Below are positions 48,728 through 60,718 of a stretch of 64,000 nt of DNA, piece after piece; positions within the stretch are counted from its first letter, which is position 1, and each line of letters starts with the position of its first letter. The translations under genes were made by a program, and so were the position numbers. Where the stretch lies: NCBI GenBank assembly GCA_914767715.1, contig OU612069.1, forward strand, positions 25,603,387 to 25,667,386, read 5' to 3'. The DNA comes from Membranipora membranacea (lineage: Eukaryota; Bryozoa; Gymnolaemata; Cheilostomatida; Membraniporidae). The notes beneath the pieces are model-generated. The model worked only from the letters and a program-made list of their open reading frames with translations. It was not told the DNA's origin and did not search any database.

Positions 48728-48995
48728 CAACATCTGTCAAGTGTAAACTCAAACAGGCTGAGTCTATACAATTAAAGCCCTTTATGGGCAGCAACCATCA
48801 AGGATCTCATATCATATTACAAGCAATTACTTAGTTATGATATTTGTAGTCTATACAAATAAAGCTGTCATATGATTAATCCTTAAGTGGCGGGGGGGGG
48901 GGGAGGGGAAGGGGTAACTGAGCACTGTAAAGTACACCAATAGATTTTTTTGTAAAATATGCTATCTAGTTTTTGTGTCGCACTACATCTATGAA
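48728..48995 (+). repeat. Isolated copy of the unit tail
   Basis: From ATCTGTCAAGTGTAAACTCA to about 48990 this matches the end of unit 1 (40970-41215), including the G-run at 48892, but no EEP gene precedes it. It is joined to the 49.0-49.77 kb segment. Confidence 0.9.
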
Positions 48996-48999
48996 TTTT

Positions 49000-49767
49000 T
49001 TTTCTTTTTATCCATTTATAAATACTCCGTTATAAATCCCATGGTTTCTGTGAGAGTTGCATTAAATTCTTATCTTATCTTAATTACTGAGTTATGATAT
49101 TTGTAGACTAACTAATCCTATGTTTTGTTTATTATCATCAATCATCATCACACAACAGATCAAATCAAACAGCAGACTTCTAACTAACCAAACCTGTCAT
49201 GTAAAAGGTCTTGTAGGATTCCATTTTGACAATAACTGAGCTTTTTGCATTGATTATAACAGAGGTAACACTTGGCTGAATCCGATTTGCCTGCATTCTG
49301 ACTAACCCCCACCCCTTTTCTGCACTAGAGTTTACCAGGATGATCAAAAAATTGATCTACGTAACACTCAGGAATAAAAACCCTCATTGGCAGCTGACAA
49401 CACTGACTTGTCATGTATGGTGTTATGACAAGTCTCCCTATTTGGTAGGGAGGCTCCCAGTTTTTAGGGTTTTTTTCCACCCTCCCTATCTCCCTCATTC
49501 TTCCCTTTTATCAGGGAAATGTTTAAGTTTCTATTTGCAAGGGAAACCATGTTTTCCTACCTCCACAGAACATAAACCTTTGAATTTGCATTACCATTAT
49601 GCAGCTATTCATTATTTTTGCCCAGCCTAACACTATTGTTAGGGGTGTCTCTCCTAGTTCGAATGAAGTACAACTATATCCTTTGTTAAAGAAGATCAAA
49701 TGACACAATTAAAAATAAGAATGCTCACGTTTCAGCTTAGAAATATGACAAACCAGGGCTAAAGTGC
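49000..49767 (+). repeat. Segment duplicated at 58290-59080
   Basis: This is nearly identical to 58290-59078 (CTCCGTTATAAA, ACGTAACACTCAGGAATAAA, CAGGGCTAAAGTGC). Both copies end at CAGGGCTAAAGTGC and then continue into different sequence, which marks a duplication breakpoint. Confidence 0.9.
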
Positions 49768-52570
49768 TTATTTGATCTTTTTGATGAAGCGTTATGTGTT
49801 TGCTTATAGCAAAGCCTGTAAGCTAAATAGGCTGTATAGGTACAAAGTATTTGACGCCTGCAAAAAATTGCAGCGTTGTTTTTTTCAGATAAAATCAACG
49901 CAATACAATGACAATGAGGCATAAGATAATGGCTATGTTTTGTAGCTAATCTTACTCAGAGGTTATCCCACTCCATCAGTGTATCATTGTTGTGTAGTCA
50001 TAACATAGTTCAATTTTTGGTTTGCTTATGAATCGCGAGCGAAAACTTTTTATAAAACACCTTTATAGATACTCAAAAACTAGATTTCTCACGCAAAATG
50101 TGGTTATGATTGAATGGTTACTCAGGTATCCTAGTATTAGGCTAAGCTACAAAACATGACCGTTAAAATAATGATAGATGTATGACACATTCGCGGCATG
50201 CATGAAATATCTGAAACACATTCGCAGTGTGTGAATTATCTCAAGGGCGAGTGGGTCACTTAAAATTTGCAAGCGGGCCACATTTAGCCCGCGGCCTGCA
50301 GTCTGGGCAACCCTGGTCTAAGTGCTCAGATCGCTGCAAATGTGAGAGTTTGTGGTGCTACATCATCAAACATAACTTTTTAGGCAGATTTTTTGTTGCT
50401 GCAACATTTATTTAGAAAGCGAAAAGGCTGTTTCTCAGAACAAACGAACCAATTTGATGCAAAATAAAGCAAAAAATAGATAGACGTGGATATCACAGAA
50501 AGAGTTGTAGAATAATATTGAGGTACAGTAAAAAGTACAATAAACAGGGTTACCTAGGAACATTGGGGGAGGGGGGGGGCAAATTGGGTAGCCATATTTG
50601 TGCTGTAATAAGGTTCTTAATGCTAATTTATCTGGCAGAGAGATGATGATTGTCTTCAGATCATGATTGTCTTTTATATGGGAGCAATCAAGGCATTGTC
50701 TGCCTATGTTCATAGTCATGAATGTCGAGGATGAGAGCAGGACAGCATCTGGTAACAAAGATGATAGTTCTATTTACTCAGATCACTCTCTATATTCGTA
50801 TGTAACAGGGTGTTACTCAGTCAGAGTAAGGAGTAACAGGGTGGCCCAGAGTCCATGTCAGAGTCTGAGTAGGACTCTGTCGTGTCAGACTCTGTCGTGT
50901 CAGACTCTGTGGTGTCTGAGTGATGTGGAAAAAAAGGTCTCCGCCGGAGCAACGAATAAATTATGTTATGGTAGTTAATAGATCCTGGAGTCTTATCAAA
51001 TCTACTTGCTTCCCAGTAAAAGTCATTGTAAGCCTCATTGCTAATCCAGATATGATCAATTAGTGTCCCAGTGTCCCCTGTGTTGTTGGTGGGTAAATCC
51101 TTACGTAGCATATCTGACAGCATAAGTGATACTTTCCCCGGCAGCGGATTGTAGCTACGGTTTTGCTTGCGCAGCAAATCTATATTGAAATCCCCCAGCA
51201 AAAGAAAAGATTTGCCTTTTAGGTATACATCATGAATGTAATTGATCACGCTTTCTCGGTGGGATTGGGGTTTACCTGGTGGGCATAAAGAGAAGATTTA
51301 GCGGATATGGGCTCATTTCATTTCCCTCATCATCAAGTATATTTTTAGTAATTTCTACTAAGAATATCTCGACTTCGGTACCGCAAAACCCAGGCACCTT
51401 CAAAAATTCCTCATATTCGACACATTCATATCTGAAGTACAGAACAGTTCCTCGTTTGGTCGTTGTTACAGGGCTACTCTCGAGTAAAATGGAGCTATAG
51501 CCTTCCACCTCCGGGACATCACCACATGTTTTAGCTTCTCCCACACCAAACACATCATAGCTAGGAGTTGCTTCCCTCAGATGCTTTCTCAGTTCTTCTT
51601 TATGACGGTTTATCCCATTGATATTCCAGTAACCAACTTTAAAATCTACAATGGACTCTAGCTGCTATCACCACAATCACAACTATTCAAGTTTGAGTAA
51701 AATTTGAAAAATCAATTAGTTCCCAGCCTACCTCTTTCCATATACAATATATACGGGGCTCCCTACTCACAAAACTTTTGACGAAAATTGAGCAGTTTTT
51801 TAAACTGTCATCTTCAAAATAAATTCTTCAAAAAACCGATTGACACTGGACATAATTGAACCTAAATCTTAAGAACTGAGCATTGGGTAAAAGTTTAGTA
51901 AATGAAGGTGATCTTCTCTTCAATTTTGCCTCAAAATGGGGAAATCTTCCCTCCAGGTTTCATTCAAACTAATCTGACCAAATCTTTTCTTCAATTTTAA
52001 AACACCCAATCTTCTATCTTCAATGAAACACGCAGTGAGCCCCATATGTGCGAGATGAACAAGTTTACCTCGCTTTCAACCAAAACGAATTTGAGGAGTC
52101 AATGTCTGCTAAAAACTAACAGAAAGTTATCACAACCTGTTATTTCTCAATATTACACAAATGTTTGTCTGACTCACTCACCAGGTATTTGGTTACATGC
52201 CATGCTGGAATCCTTACTTCTCAGCTTGCTTCTTAGCTTCTTACCACCCTCACAGTCAGTGATACCTTATAGTAGTAAATGACGAAGCGTGATGTCTTTG
52301 TGATGTGCATCTGTCAAGTGTAAACTCAAACAGGCTGAGTCTATACAATTAAAGCCCTTTATTGGCAGCAACCATCAACGATCTCATATCATATTACAAG
52401 CAATTACTTAGTTATGATATTTGTAGTCTATACAAATAAAGCTGTCATATGATTAATCCTTAAGTGGCGGGGGGGGGGGGGAGGGGAAGGGGTAACTGAG
52501 CGCAGCACCGCAAAGTATGCCGATAGCTTTTTTGTAAAATATGCTATCTAGTTTTTGTGTCGCACTACAG
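49768..52570. repeat. Duplicated unit, copy 2
   Basis: Colinear with 38695-41215 at about 97 percent by eye. It starts inside the TTGATGAAGCG segment, lacking the minisatellite side, and carries about 250 bp (51700-51955) absent from copies 1 and 3 but present in copy 4. Copies 2 and 4 thus share structure, as do copies 1 and 3. Confidence 0.9.
50821..52203 (-). pseudogene. EEP-domain gene, subfamily A, copy 2 (frameshifted)
   Basis: Exon 1 (52203-52182) encodes MACNQIP; exon 2 runs from 51645. The region broken in copies 1 and 3 is intact here, but about 5 bp are missing near 51285 (GGGCATAAAG instead of GGGCAATATATAAAG). This shifts the frame before the GDFNID motif. The remainder is open again from 51249 to 50821, including LIDHIWIS and one extra 15-bp SDTTE unit in the tail. 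Confidence 0.85.
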
Positions 52571-52745
52571 TTTTGACTTTTTTCCTGTTTTTCATTCAAA
52601 ACTACTCCATTATAAACCCCATGGTTTCTGTGGGTGTTGCAATAAATTCTTATCTTATCTTATCTTAATTACTGAGTTATGATATTTGTAGACTAACTAA
52701 TCCTATGTTTTGTTTATTATCATCAATCATCATCACACAACAGAT

Positions 52746-53128
52746 CATAGCAACGCAAAAACTCCTGACTATAAATTTATATTTGTATATATAAACCATC
52801 AGAATAGGAATCTTTGTAAACAAAGGTACAAAATAGAAGATTAGTGGTAGTGAAAATATGCAAAGAATAAAAGAGAAAATGAAGCATTTACAAAGCTAAA
52901 CATGATTTGAAATTAGCAAATCAGCAAATCAGCATTGGTGGGTACTGAATATAACATTCATATGGTAGTCTACTTTGCAAAGGTTAAAATGAGATATAAA
53001 AACATATTTTTTGAGGGAACAAGCTTTAGAAACAACAACTGGGCAGTAAACATCAAAAGCTTATTTAGTAATGATGTAGTAAAGTCTGTGACCTAGAAAA
53101 ACATGGATGTAAGAAGATTTGTAATTAG
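52746..53128 (+). repeat. Copy of the 34.5-34.9 kb segment
   Basis: Matches 34511-34905, then joins without a gap to sequence equivalent to 37741-38420. The 2.8 kb holding the tandem arrays in the first copy is absent here. Confidence 0.85.
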
Positions 53129-53362
53129 TATCAGAAAATATGAAAATCAAATTATTTTGCTGTTGCTCTTAAAATTTGTCATTTTGTCAGAAAAATAAGA
53201 AATGCCAAATAAGAGGTGCACAAACAAAATAACAAAAATAAGAAATGCCTTGGTAACAGTAACCGTATCGGTGCATGCAGATAATTTGTTATTTTACTAA
53301 AGCCATAAAATTGTATCTCATATAACACTTTGGTCTGGTTCCATGGTTCCATATTAGATTTG

Positions 53363-55552
53363 TTAATTCTTGTTGAGATTTATCCGAACAACTTTATGGT
53401 AGTTGTCTTGCGCTGATGTCACATGAAGCGGGCCAGATTGTTTGTGATAATTTTCCGTCACCCTGGTACTGGCCCAAATATGGTCGATAAGTGTCTGGCT
53501 CCTCCCTTTAACATTAGTGACATCATCCTCTCGGAGCATAAATTCCATTTTCCCAGGCAACGGGTCATATTTAAGATTTTTGTAATTTATGTTGAAATCA
53601 CCCAGGATGACAAAATAACAGCCACGCAGGTAGATTGTATGTATAGCCTCGATCACTCTGGTGAGATCTGCATTAGATACTTTAGGCGGCTTGTATATAT
53701 AAAGAATCTTCATGATCATTTGCGCACCATTCTTCCTTTTTTTGACTTCAAGCAAGAACACCTCGACCTCTGTCTGACCACAGTTACTATCACCGTAAAA
53801 CACGCTGACATTAGCTTCAGTGATTTCGTCTTTCACGTAGACTACTGTACCGCGACATGCAACCTGACCTGCATTGCTCTTCAGTACATAACACCTATAA
53901 CCCTTGATGTTAACATCATCTCTGTCAGTAGCTTTAGCTTCATCGTAACGATTATGACTAAAATGAGTTTCCAGCTGATCTTTGTTCCTACGAAGCCCGT
54001 TGATATTCCAGTAGCCTATTTTCCAATCTGTAATAACCAAACACAGGAAAAAAGGATTAGAAAGTAATCGTAGGTTTACATTGAGTCTTTATTAAGAGGG
54101 GTGGAGATTACACGTTTTTAATAATTATTGATTAATCTCAGGCAGCTTGGGTCTAAACCTTTTTCCCAACCAGCCCATCAAGAATTCAAGGGAGTGTCAT
54201 GTTAGGCTCTAGTATGTCAACAGACTTGTGGGTGGCAGAACCTGAGAATTGTACAGATACATCAACTGTGCTTATGTTCTACTTCTTCCCATAATGAGGA
54301 TTGAAGACTAGATAGTTTAGTATAGACTTGTATGACCCGGTATAATGCATCCAGCAATTATTTTTTTAAGCCAGCATCATTCATTTTATGATATCACCTT
54401 ACTGCATTATAAATATGGTATAAAAAAATGAAGGCCATGAAGGATACACTACATATGTTTGCTACTAATCTGGTAGGGACATATAAGCAGTGGGTGGTAA
54501 GTGTGTGTGTGTGTGGTCAAGAGCGGTTATCTGTGCTGGGCAACATTGTGCACATTAAGGGGCAACAAGGTTTCGCAGCAACTAGACTAGACAACTGTGC
54601 ACGCTGAAAGTTATTGACAAACTTACATCAGCTATTTTATCAGTTATTATTAGGCATGCACTATGAAGACCTTCACAAATGCTTCTCTATCACCTTCTTG
54701 AATTTGTGCTATTTAACTTGCCTTACATGAGAATTTAATCAATCACTTTTTAACAACTCAAGCAAAACAATGGGCATTAGATTTGTGTTCACTGTGATGG
54801 AGGTGAATAAGGAATCATATTTCCATTATACACCATGATATCAGATTAATTCGGATAATAACCAGGATAAGAAAAGCCGATATGTTATACATGAGTAGCG
54901 AATTCCCTGAATGGCTTTATCAAGATATCGCGCTCTTTATCATCGATTGTTTTACGGAATTTCATCAGATAAACACCTCGTTATTAGCCCCCAGAACTCC
55001 ATCAATTTCTTTATAGAGAACTCCGTGTTTCATATAGATAACAGTTCCACCGCAAGCTGAACCACATTTGGCACTTGTCAGTACCAAAGCCCTATGACTT
55101 TCAATATATGTGCTGTCTCCTTTTCCTTTATAAAAGAGTCTTCAATACCAAACAAATCATAGGAAAGTTCTGTATCAGAAAGGTGAGCTCTGGGATGTTC
55201 TTGGTGTGTCCCTAGTCCAGTAATATTGTAAACAGTATTTTTAGACATCGGCAACTACTTGGATGGTTGACAACCACTAGCAAATATGTGAGAGAGAAAC
55301 CACAATTCAACATTGATGCTTGAGGCACACTGTCCTTCTCCGGAATAAATCCAAAAAAGACCTTTATCACAGAACAAGTCCCAAGACTAATGATTCAGTT
55401 GATATTGTGGTGTATTATTATAATACTGTCAACCCCATTTTGTTGATCACATCACATCACAGAGTAAGGATGCTTACTCTGTGATCACATCTATGACTCT
55501 TTACATGCTGACTGCTACTGTAAGTCTTACCTGGTCCTGCAGCTCTAGCCAT
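53363..55552 (-). CDS. EEP-domain (endonuclease/exonuclease/phosphatase-like) protein, subfamily B
   Basis: Exon 1 (55552-55531) encodes MARAAGP and ends CCAG|GTAAGA in phase 1. Exon 2 (54027-53363) begins after TTATTACAG and gives DWKIGYWNINGL. The total is 228 residues. EEP motifs in order: WNING (Asn), EAK (candidate catalytic Glu), RGTVVYVK, GDFNIN, LIDHIWAS and DNYHKVV where SDH is expected. Relative to subfamily A, about five residues (VFGVG) before EAK are missing, which would shorten the strand carrying the Glu. Family members are phosphodiesterases or phosphatases acting on nucleic acids or lipids; activity here is doubtful. The 1.5-kb intron contains a decayed EEP paralogue. It shares the 22-base first coding exon and intron phase with subfamily A. 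Confidence 0.65.
54890..55247 (-). pseudogene. Decayed third EEP paralogue inside the subfamily B intron
   Basis: With stops and frameshifts it reads in order: YNITGLG (for YWNINGL), ELSYDLFGIED (for SYDVFGVGE), ALVLTSAKCGSACGGTVIYM (for the RGTVVYVK region), NNEVFI, and MKFRKT with ILIKPF (for KKRKNG and ILYIYKPP). It keeps the strand that subfamily B lacks. It ends before the GDFN region. It lies on the same strand as, and within the intron of, the host gene. Confidence 0.7.
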
Positions 55553-56299
55553 GTTGTAGTGACCGACCGTGGAACGTGGAACGTGGAACGTAGAAACCGA
55601 CCGAGTTTGAGATTGAACCGTAATCAATGCTGTCTAGTGAAATTATGAATTAACTTGCACTGTGCACTGTATATATTGTAAAGTGTTGACGTGCTTGAAT
55701 CAGCATCATCTTTTATTGACTTTTTAGCCTTGCCTCCTCTATTGTTATCAAAAGCAATACGATAGACAGGTAGTGAGCCTGATTATCATTGACGCTTGTA
55801 ATAATTGTGCACTAAAATGGTGGGCCATTTTTTTATACCCGGCATTGGATAACAAGAGAAGCTGCTGATTAAAAAAAATGATTAGCAGTCCTCCCCTCTT
55901 CCACAAATGATAAACCTGAAACAAATCATGTTATAGTATTTCTGATTTCCTAATTCAGACTAGTCTCGTCTAGTCAGTAACTTCACTGGCTTCTGTTATA
56001 GAGAAGATGATGGGCAACATAAGGGAATCGAAGAAGACAGAAAATTGCCAGAGGAAACTTTTTTTAGCTCATAGCCCTGAGATTTCAATGGAAGGTAATA
56101 ATAGGCAGTAAGGCAAAAGTGATAGATAGGAAGAGTGCGCAGGACCTGATTGTTTCATCTCAGCTGATTAGAGTGGAAAGTGTTCTTTAGTCCATGCTCG
56201 TTTATCTCTTCAATAAAAATGGCCAGCTAGAAACTGACTGCAGTTCACCTGCTGACTGTGTATGAGCCAGCAGCTTTGAAGGGTCAGCCAGATATCTGC
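55553..56299. other. Intergenic region upstream of EEP subfamily B
   Basis: No gene seen. A short tandem GGAACGTGGAACGTGGAACG lies at about 55570-55590, just upstream of the subfamily B start codon on minus, so it falls in its presumed 5' region. Confidence 0.5.
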
Positions 56300-56380
56300 A
56301 GCCACAAAACAAGAGAGCTAAAAATGAAGATAACTGAATCGAAGAGGCCGTATATTCATTATTGTCTGCAGATCATATTT

Positions 56381-56462
56381 CATATCATATTTTCAGTACT
56401 CAAACATCTAAGCAGAAATTTGAGGAATGCCACAGAGTAATCAGACTCAATGTCTAAATATC
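56381..56462 (-). pseudogene. Decayed copy of the last exon of the 59.6-60.4 kb gene
   Basis: After TCTACAG it reads YLDIESDYSVAFLKFLL, matching YLVEPL...QSDDSVSFLRETL of the exon at 59732-59636, and the downstream bases GAGTACTGAAAATA are shared. A frameshift near the end loses the stop. A sister copy is at 60719-60812. Confidence 0.6.
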
Positions 56463-56684
56463 TGTAGAGAAAAATACAACCCATAGTAACGGCTGATCCA
56501 TATAAAGGAAGTATTTGATATTTACTAATACTATGTTGGCTTGTGAGGTTAATTTTGGAATTATCATCAGACCAGTTACAGGTCAAGGTTGACATGACAT
56601 GAAACACAATATTCAGTTTCTTCAGATCCTGATAATTGAGAAAATAAAAACTATTGACATTACATCTTATGATGAAAGGATTTC

Positions 56685-57084
56685 AACAGCTTGTGGGAGA
56701 TTGTTGGAGCTTGTGGGAGATCATTGGAGCTTGTGGGAGATCGCTGCAGCTTGTGGGAGATCGCTGCAGCTTGTGGGAGATCGCTGCAGCTTGTGGGAAA
56801 TCGTTGGAGGTTGTGGGAGATCGCTGCAGCTTGTGGGAGATCGTTGGAGCTTGTGGGAGATCGCTGGAGCTTGTGGGAGATCGCTGGAGCTTGTGGGAGA
56901 TCGCTGGAGCTTGTGGGAGATCGCTGCAGCTTGTGGGAGATTGCTGCAGCTTGTGGGAGATCATTGGAGCTTGCGGGAGATCGCTGCAGCTTGTGGGAGA
57001 TCGTTGGAGCTTGTGGGAGATCGCTGGAGCTTGTGGGAGATCGCTGGAGCTTGTGGGAGATTGCTGCAGCTTGTGGGAGATCAC
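56685..57084. repeat. 20-bp minisatellite, about 20 copies
   Basis: The unit TTGTGGGAGATCGCTGCAGC has variants at two or three positions (GTTGGAGC, ATTGGAGC, CTGGAGC). Long open frames on both strands (up to 170 codons) come from the unit length, not from genes. Only 1-2 units exist at the matching sites at 38612 and 61030. Confidence 0.97.
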
Positions 57085-57089
57085 TCACA

Positions 57090-58130
57090 TCACTCTGCGG
57101 TGTCTGAGTGATGTGGAAGAAAAGGTCTCCGCCAGAGCAACGAATAAATTATGTTATGGTAGTTAATAGATCCCGGCGTCTTATCAAATCTACTCGCTTC
57201 CCAGTAAAAGTCATTGTAGGCCTCATTGCTAATCCAGATATGATCAATTAGTGTCCCAGTGTCCCCTGTGTTGTTGGTGGGTAAATTCTTACGCAGCATA
57301 TCTGACAGCATAAGTGATACTTTCCCCGGCAGCGGATTGTAGCTACGGTTTTGCTTGCGCAGCAAATCTATATTGAAATCCCCCAGCAAAAGAAAAGATT
57401 TGCCTTTTAGGTATACATCATGAATGTAATTGATCACGCTTTCTCGGTGGGATTGGGGTTTACCTGGTGGGCAATATATAAAGAGAAGATTTAGCGGATA
57501 TGGGCTCATCTCATTTCCCTCATCATCAAGTATATTTTTAGTAATTTCTACTAAGAATATCTCGACTTCGGTACCGCAAAACCCAGGCACCTTCAAAATC
57601 TCCTCATATTCGACACATTCTGAAGTACAGAACAGTTCCTCGTTTGGTCTTTGTTACAGGGCTACTCTCGAGTACAATGGAGCTATAGCCTTCCACCTCC
57701 GGTACATCACCACATGTTTTAGCTTCTCCCACACCAAACACATCATAGCTAGGAGTTGCTTCCCTCAGATGCTCTTCAGTTCTTCTTTATGACGGTTTAT
57801 CCCATTGATATTCCAGTAACCAACTTTAAAATCTACAATGGACTCTAGCTGCTATCACCACAATCACAACTATTCAGGTTTGAGTTTCATTCAAACTAAC
57901 CTGACCAAATCTTTTCTTCAATTTTAAAACACCCAATCTTCTATCTTCAATGAAACACGCAGTGAGCCCCATATGTGCGAGATGAACAAGTTTACCTCGC
58001 TTTCAACCAAAACGAATTTGAGGAGTCAATGTCTGCTAAAAACTAACAGAAAGTTATCACAACCTGTTATTTCTCAATATTACACAAATGTTTGTCTGAC
58101 TCACTCACCAGGTATTTGGTTACGTGCCAT
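57090..58130 (-). pseudogene. EEP-domain gene, subfamily A, copy 3 (multiply broken)
   Basis: Exon 1 (58130-58109) encodes MARNQIP; exon 2 starts at 57832. It carries the same one-base lesion as copy 1 (about 57773) plus a loss of about 5 bp near 57621 (ACATTCTGAAG instead of ACATTCATATCTGAAG). Its C-terminal acidic tail is replaced by the 20-bp minisatellite after HHSDTAE. Confidence 0.85.
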
Positions 58131-58269
58131 GCTGGAATCCTTACTTCTCAGCTTGCTTCTTAGCTTCTTACCACCCTCACAGTCAGTGATACCTTATAGT
58201 AGTAAATGACGAAGCGTGATGTCTTTGTGATGTGCATCTGTCAAGTGTAAACTCAAACAGGCTGAGTCA

Positions 58270-59080
58270 ATATGCTATCTAGTTTTTGTGTCGCACTACA
58301 TTTATGAATTTTTTTTCTTTTTATCCATTTATAAATACTCCGTTATAAACCCCATGGTTTCTGTGAGAGTTGCATTAAATTCTTATCTTATCTTAATTAC
58401 TGAGTTATGATATTTGTAGACTAACTAATCCTATGTTTTGTTTATTATCATCAATCATCATCACACAACAGATCAAATCAAACAGCAGACTTCTAACTAA
58501 CCAAACCTGTCATGTAAAAGGTCTTGTAGGATTCCATTTTGACAATAACTGAGCTTTTTGCATTGATTATAACAGAGGTAACACTTGGCTGAATCCGATT
58601 TGCCTGCATTCTGACTAACCCCCACCCCTTTTCTGCACTAGAGTTTACCAGGATGATCAAAAAATTGATCTACGTAACACTCAGGAATAAAAACCCTCAT
58701 TGGCAGCTGACAACACTGACTTGTCATGTATGGTGTTATGACAAGTCTCCCTATTTGGTAGGGAGGCTCCCAGTTTTTAGGGTTTTTTTCCACCCTCCCT
58801 ATCTCCCTCATTCTTCCCTTTTATCAGGGAAATGTTTAAGTTTCTATTTGCAAGGGAAACCATGTTTTCCTACCTCCACAGAACATAAACCTTTGAATTT
58901 GCATTACCATTATGCAGCTATTCATTATTTTTGCCCAGCCTAACACTATTGTTAGGGGTGTCTCTCCTAGTTCGAATGAAGTACAACTATATCCTTTGTA
59001 AAAGAAGATCAAATGACACAATTAAAAATAAGAATGCTCACGTTTCAGCTTAGAAATATGACAAACCAGGGCTAAAGTGC
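58270..59080 (+). repeat. Second copy of the 49.0-49.77 kb segment
   Basis: Nearly base-for-base equal to 49000-49760, entered from the end of unit 3 at 58270. After CAGGGCTAAAGTGC it continues into GCCCGCACTGCGAG, unlike the first copy. Confidence 0.9.
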
Positions 59081-59635
59081 GCCCGCACTGCGAGATTCAG
59101 ATTCAGATTCAGTCACTATGGTCAACACAGGCTTGTCATGTATGGACTATGGTCAACACAGGTTTGTCATGTATGGATGGCACTTTGATGATACCTTTCT
59201 TGTTTATAACTTTATTTTTCTCAGAGAAAATTGGTACTACAGCTGGGAGTGAATCACACATGGCATTAATTCAGAATTAAGCAAAAACAGATATATACAT
59301 CTGAACTGAAAGGCAATAACGGAATCATTTACATAATGTTCGCACTTAGAATACACGTTTAGAATTTAACGAAATGAATCTCTCAAGTGAAACCAGTTAT
59401 GTCAGCTCAGTTTACGCTCCAATTGGCTAAATCAGCTGAGATGCAGACAGTTATATCTGTCTGAGCTGAGCCCTGAGCAGAGCAGAGCAGAGCAGAGATG
59501 TGTTTATATTTATCCTGGTCTGATCTCAGAGCCAGTAAGGGATCTATCTCCTCACCAGAATAACAGCATCTCTAAATTAGAGCATTTCTCTTTTCAGTCG
59601 TCTGCGACTCGATAATTACTTGACAGATCCTATTT
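59081..59635. other. Intergenic stretch
   Basis: A 34-bp direct repeat (ATGGTCAACACAGG..TGTCATGTATGG, about 59117 and 59150) and an AGAGC repeat near 59478. No gene was seen. Confidence 0.55.
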
Positions 59636-60443
59636 TCAGTACTCCAACATAAAAGCAGACAATGTCTCTCTGAGGAATGACACGGAGTCGTCCGACTGTA
59701 GGGGGAGTAAACTCAACGGCTCTACCAAATATCTGTAAATAAAAGACATAATGATGATGTACAGCCGAACTCAAATGTTCAGACGATTCTGTAAGTTTGC
59801 TCACTGGGCTGTGTTCGTTTTCAGTTTAATCAATATTTCGGACCAACTCGCTACAAACTCAGGTGGTGATTATAGTGGTAGTAAAAGTTTGTGATGCACA
59901 AAAATCTTCCCTTCCTAAACTTTTACTCTTAGACTCGTCATATTTTCATTGATTCAAAGAACATGGAGGAGCCAAATTTATGAGCTGGCACTTGCTTGGC
60001 TCATTGCTTTATTATCGGGTATAACAGAGATAATATTACTAATCACTTACCTGGCCGAAGGGATAGAAGAATGAGGAATACACTTCTCCCCATCGATACT
60101 CATAATTAACTTGATATTATGTGCTGTGTGTAGAGCCATAGTAGACTGAGCTAGCATGTGCAGTGGTTTGGGGGTAGCTAGCGATAGCAGCCGACGCCCA
60201 AATGACAGTAACTCAGGCCTCAGTCTATCCAAAGAATAATCAGCCGGATCTTCAGTACTTTCTGCCTCTAATGACTGGAAACATAAGAATAAGATTATAA
60301 TAATTAGAAATTTATGAAGGGGCTTGAGACATCTTCTGTAACTCAAATCGTGTGAATCGTGGAATCAAAGTATTCAAATAGGATACACTGACCTTGGTGT
60401 CAATGACAAATAAACTCTTGAGGAATTTGTAAAAAGAGAGCAT
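59636..60443 (-). CDS. Hypothetical protein of 123 residues, possibly 5'-truncated
   Basis: Three coding exons on minus: 60443-60393 (from an in-exon ATG), 60274-60051 and 59732-59636, with good splice sites and matching phases, stop TGA. The sequence runs MLSFYKFLKSLFVIDTK, a central DYSLDRLRPELLSFGRRLL and KLIMSIDGEKCI, and ends SFLRETLSAFMLEY. It is helical and has no signal peptide. A further exon-like stretch at 60672-60627 (HDVVADIKE before GTAAGC) cannot be joined in frame. It stops exactly where duplicated unit 4 begins (60664), so the true 5' part may have been displaced. The protein family was not recognised. Copies of its last exon occur in units 3 and 4. Confidence 0.55.
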
Positions 60444-60718
60444 TACTGAATTAGAACTTTCAATGTCAATTGTTTAGATGTATCAGCGGCATAATTGTGT
60501 ATAGCAGTGAACTAATCACAGAACGTTGACAAAAAAGATGGGTAGATAAAATTGATACAGTAGCACCGTGTGCATGTGGAATGTATTACACAATGGAAGT
60601 AATAGTCAGAGTGATGATTGCTTACCTCTTTAATGTCAGCCACGACGTCGTGTAATGTGATATAAACAAGAGAGCTAAATATGAAGATAACTGAATCGAA
60701 GAGGCCGTATATTCACTA

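Larger units (their letters stand above)
56300..58265. repeat. Duplicated unit, copy 3 (shortened)
   Basis: Starts like copy 4 (AACAAGAGAGCTAAA). The 20-bp minisatellite has grown to about 20 units and then joins directly to the EEP C-terminal region (CTCTGCGGTGTCTGAGTG), so about 1.2 kb including the hAT-like end is missing. The tail is cut at 58265 and fused to the 58.3-59.08 kb segment. Confidence 0.9.

Noticed and set aside
53423-54067. 214-codon plus-strand ORF
   Set aside because: Exact antisense of the EEP subfamily B exon, whose motifs and splice sites are on minus.
56599-57166. Long ORFs on both strands through the 20-bp array
   Set aside because: A 20-bp unit without stops gives open frames in every phase; no conserved start or flanking coding sequence.
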